Source: Methylophaga sp.
GTDB taxonomy: Bacteria > Pseudomonadota > Gammaproteobacteria > Nitrosococcales > Methylophagaceae
DNA length: 14,263 nucleotides
Assembly: GCA_013139345.1 (NCBI GenBank)
Contig: WTAY01000148.1
Span: forward strand, 1 to 14,263
Direction of reading: 5' to 3'
Below are positions 13,024 through 14,263 of this stretch, piece by piece. The position numbers were made by a program, and so were the translations under genes. Within the stretch, counting starts at the first letter, position 1. Each line of letters starts with the position of its first letter. Below the pieces are notes generated by a model. The model worked only from the letters and a program-made list of their open reading frames with translations, was not told the DNA's origin and searched no databases.

Positions 13024-13902
13024 TCAATCTAATAACCTTAGTAGCCAATTATTAAGCTGACTTTTATCCAGCCGTTTATGCCACGCAGCGATCACTTTAA
13101 AACTAGGTAGCTTTTCTTGAAGTTTAATGGGTTCAATATCAGGATGAGGTAGTAGGCGTGAGGGTACAAAACCTATCGAATCTGTCGCTTTTATTATTTT
13201 TGGCGTTGCTGAAAAGCTAGTAACAGACATGACGATGTTTCTTTTAAGCCCCTTTTCTGTAAACCATTCATCAAGCGCCCCATGTAAGTTAGTTCGTGAT
13301 GGTGAAATTACGATTTGTGGCAGCTTTGCAATATCACTGACTGAATATTCTTTATCTAAATACTGTGAATCCTTACCAGCAACACAGATATGATGCTCTT
13401 CAAAAAGAAGCTGTGTATTCAGTGTTTTAGGAACAAATTCAGGGAAGGTCAGTAACAAATCTATTTCACCAGAGGACATGAGTCGCAGTAAATCTCTTGA
13501 TTCAAAATCTCTAATGACAACTTTTAAAGACGGTGCTTGCTCTCTTAGTTTAGAAAGAAAGTCAGGTAATACGGTCATTAGCGCATAATCAGTGGTGCAG
13601 ATATTGACCGTACCGCTAACGGTTGCTGGATCAAATTTATCCTCGGTAAAAAGCCCTTCAATATTGTTGATTATTGTGTGTATTTTAGGCTCGATCTGCT
13701 GAGTGAACTTAGTGGGTATAACCCCATTACTACTACGAATAAACAGTTCATCATTAAATGTATCTCTTAGCTTTCTAAGCTGCTCACTAACGGCTTGTTG
13801 AGTTAATCCCATTTTTTGAGCAACTCTTGATACATTCCTTTCTTCTATCAAAAGCATAAAAATTCGGAGTTGCTTCAGGTCCAGCCTATTAATACCACTC
13901 AT
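13024..13902 (-). CDS. LysR family transcriptional regulator
   Basis: The 292-residue protein has the LysR winged helix-turn-helix at its start: LDLKQLRIFMLLIEERNVSRVAQKMGLTQQAVSEQLRKLRDTFNDELFIRSSNGVIPT, shown here in shortened form as DLKQLRIF, VAQKMGLTQQAVSEQLRKLR and ELFIR. A periplasmic-binding-protein-like effector domain follows (about 85-290, beginning GTVNICTTDYALMTVLP). DNA-binding residues are intact. The ligand and targets are unknown. Such regulators often control the divergent neighbour, which here is the pilin-type gene, or themselves. The ATG at 13902 (weak GGA 7 bases before) or the ATG at 13914 is the likely start. Starts further upstream lie before the promoter at 13936-13964 and can be excluded. 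Confidence 0.93.
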   Translation of the reverse strand: MSGINRLDLKQLRIFMLLIEERNVSRVAQKMGLTQQAVSEQLRKLRDTFNDELFIRSSNGVIPTKFTQQIEPKIHTIINNIEGLFTEDKFDPATVSGTVNICTTDYALMTVLPDFLSKLREQAPSLKVVIRDFESRDLLRLMSSGEIDLLLTFPEFVPKTLNTQLLFEEHHICVAGKDSQYLDKEYSVSDIAKLPQIVISPSRTNLHGALDEWFTEKGLKRNIVMSVTSFSATPKIIKATDSIGFVPSRLLPHPDIEPIKLQEKLPSFKVIAAWHKRLDKSQLNNWLLRLLD

Positions 13903-13935
13903 AATTGTATCCATAACAATGATTATTTGTTTTAA

Positions 13936-13964
13936 ATTGTATCTATTTAAGAGTAAGCTTTCAA
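13936..13964 (-). promoter_or_regulatory. Sigma-70 promoter of the LysR gene
   Basis: Read on the minus strand, TTGAAA (13959-13964) and TACAAT (13936-13941) are separated by exactly 17 bases and match the consensus at 5 of 6 each (TTGACA, TATAAT). Transcription would start near 13929, leaving a leader of about 15-27 bases. Confidence 0.65.
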
Positions 13965-14064
13965 TAGAACGTAAGGTATTAATAGTTCTAGTAAAAAGAT
14001 AAAGCACGCTTATTAGGTATAAGCTTAATGCTAATATAAACAGCCTAAAAATTGGTTCTAGATG

Positions 14065-14070
14065 TATAAT
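14065..14070 (+). promoter_or_regulatory. -10 element candidate for the pilin-type gene
   Basis: TATAAT is a perfect -10 sequence. The expected -35 position (about 14042-14047, AGCCTA) is poor. It would give a long leader of about 120 bases containing the tandem repeat at 14102-14163. Confidence 0.4.
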
Positions 14071-14101
14071 AGTGGTGCAACGAAGATATGTTGGCCTAAT
14101 A

Positions 14102-14163
14102 AAGGAAGTCAGTTATTCAAGGATGAGGTAGTATTCAAGGAAGTCAATCAAGTCAAGGATGAG
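14102..14163 (+). repeat. Two imperfect direct repeats in the pilin leader
   Basis: AAGGAAGTCA then TCAAGGATGAG occurs at 14102-14127 and again at 14137-14163, with 5 and 6 differing bases between the two blocks. Each copy creates a two-codon reading frame, ATG AGG TAG (14123-14131) and ATG AGT TAA (14159-14167). Confidence 0.75.
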
Positions 14164-14196
14164 TTAAACACTTAAACCTTTGAAAGGATTGACATA

Positions 14197-14263
14197 ATGA
14201 AAGTTAATTACCAGAAGTTAACTGGATTTACCTTACTCGAGTTGATGGTTACACTCGGAATTG
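14197..14263 (+). CDS. Type IV pilin-like protein, GspH/FimT-type, 3' end outside window
   Basis: Only the first 22 codons are present: MKVNYQKLTG, then FTLLELMVTLGI. This is the type III signal of type IV pilins and pseudopilins: a short basic leader ending in Gly, cleavage by prepilin peptidase between G10 and F11, methylation of Phe, and the conserved Glu at mature position 5 (E15) within the hydrophobic helix. The MVTL run is frequent in minor pilins of the GspH/FimT type, but the subfamily cannot be fixed from so little. AAAGGA lies 8 bases before the ATG, a strong ribosome-binding site. It is divergent from the LysR gene and may be the first gene of a minor-pilin cluster to the right. 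Confidence 0.88.
   Translation, partial: MKVNYQKLTGFTLLELMVTLGI

Noticed and set aside
13915..14007. Longer start for the LysR regulator
   Set aside because: The added 31 residues precede the helix-turn-helix without family resemblance and cover the sigma-70 promoter at 13936-13964.

Overview
The window looks like chromosomal DNA of an AT-rich marine gammaproteobacterium, most likely of the Alteromonadales (Shewanella, Colwellia or Moritella relatives). The pointers are the mix of families (VF530, DUF2986, DUF3144, YbiN/RlmF, a long RlhA-like U32 protein, YrdA-type gamma carbonic anhydrase) and several palindromic intergenic repeats typical of that group. Genus is not settled. I see no phage, integrase, transposase, CRISPR, tRNA or rRNA gene.

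Layout, left to right. Bases 1-548 hold the end of a VF530-family gene with a long polar tail. Bases 716-2362 encode a COG2509-type FAD-dependent oxidoreductase. A gene-poor stretch follows, with an orphan open frame and a decayed minus-strand copy (2630-2903) of the intact DUF3144 gene at 7003-7293. Then comes a compact plus-strand cluster: DUF2986 (3045-3203), DUF3817 membrane protein (3215-3508) and rlmF (3511-4416), followed on the minus strand by a 749-residue U32 protein (4568-6817). Next are the intact DUF3144 gene (minus) and, divergent from it, a gamma carbonic anhydrase (7461-7988). A HupE/UreJ-type membrane protein fused to an extracytoplasmic domain lies at 8186-9319.

On the minus strand, a persulfide dioxygenase-rhodanese fusion (10224-11273) and a SAM methyltransferase (9379-10212) form a translationally coupled pair. 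They sit behind a near-perfect 18-bp palindrome that overlaps the likely promoter, so this is a candidate regulated sulfur-stress operon. The 512 bases upstream contain three repeat elements. The right end has a dienelactone hydrolase-like gene, a single-domain PilZ protein, a convergent LysR regulator with a good sigma-70 promoter, and the first 22 codons of a type IV pilin-like (GspH/FimT-type) protein behind an unusual tandem repeat.

Most genes are ordinary accessory or housekeeping genes. The observations most worth checking are the duplicated and broken DUF3144 gene with its repeat junction, the HupE/anchor fusion, the sulfur operon with its methyltransferase and operator candidate, and the two four-cysteine clusters in the U32 protein. 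Nothing here proves a new defence or mobile system.
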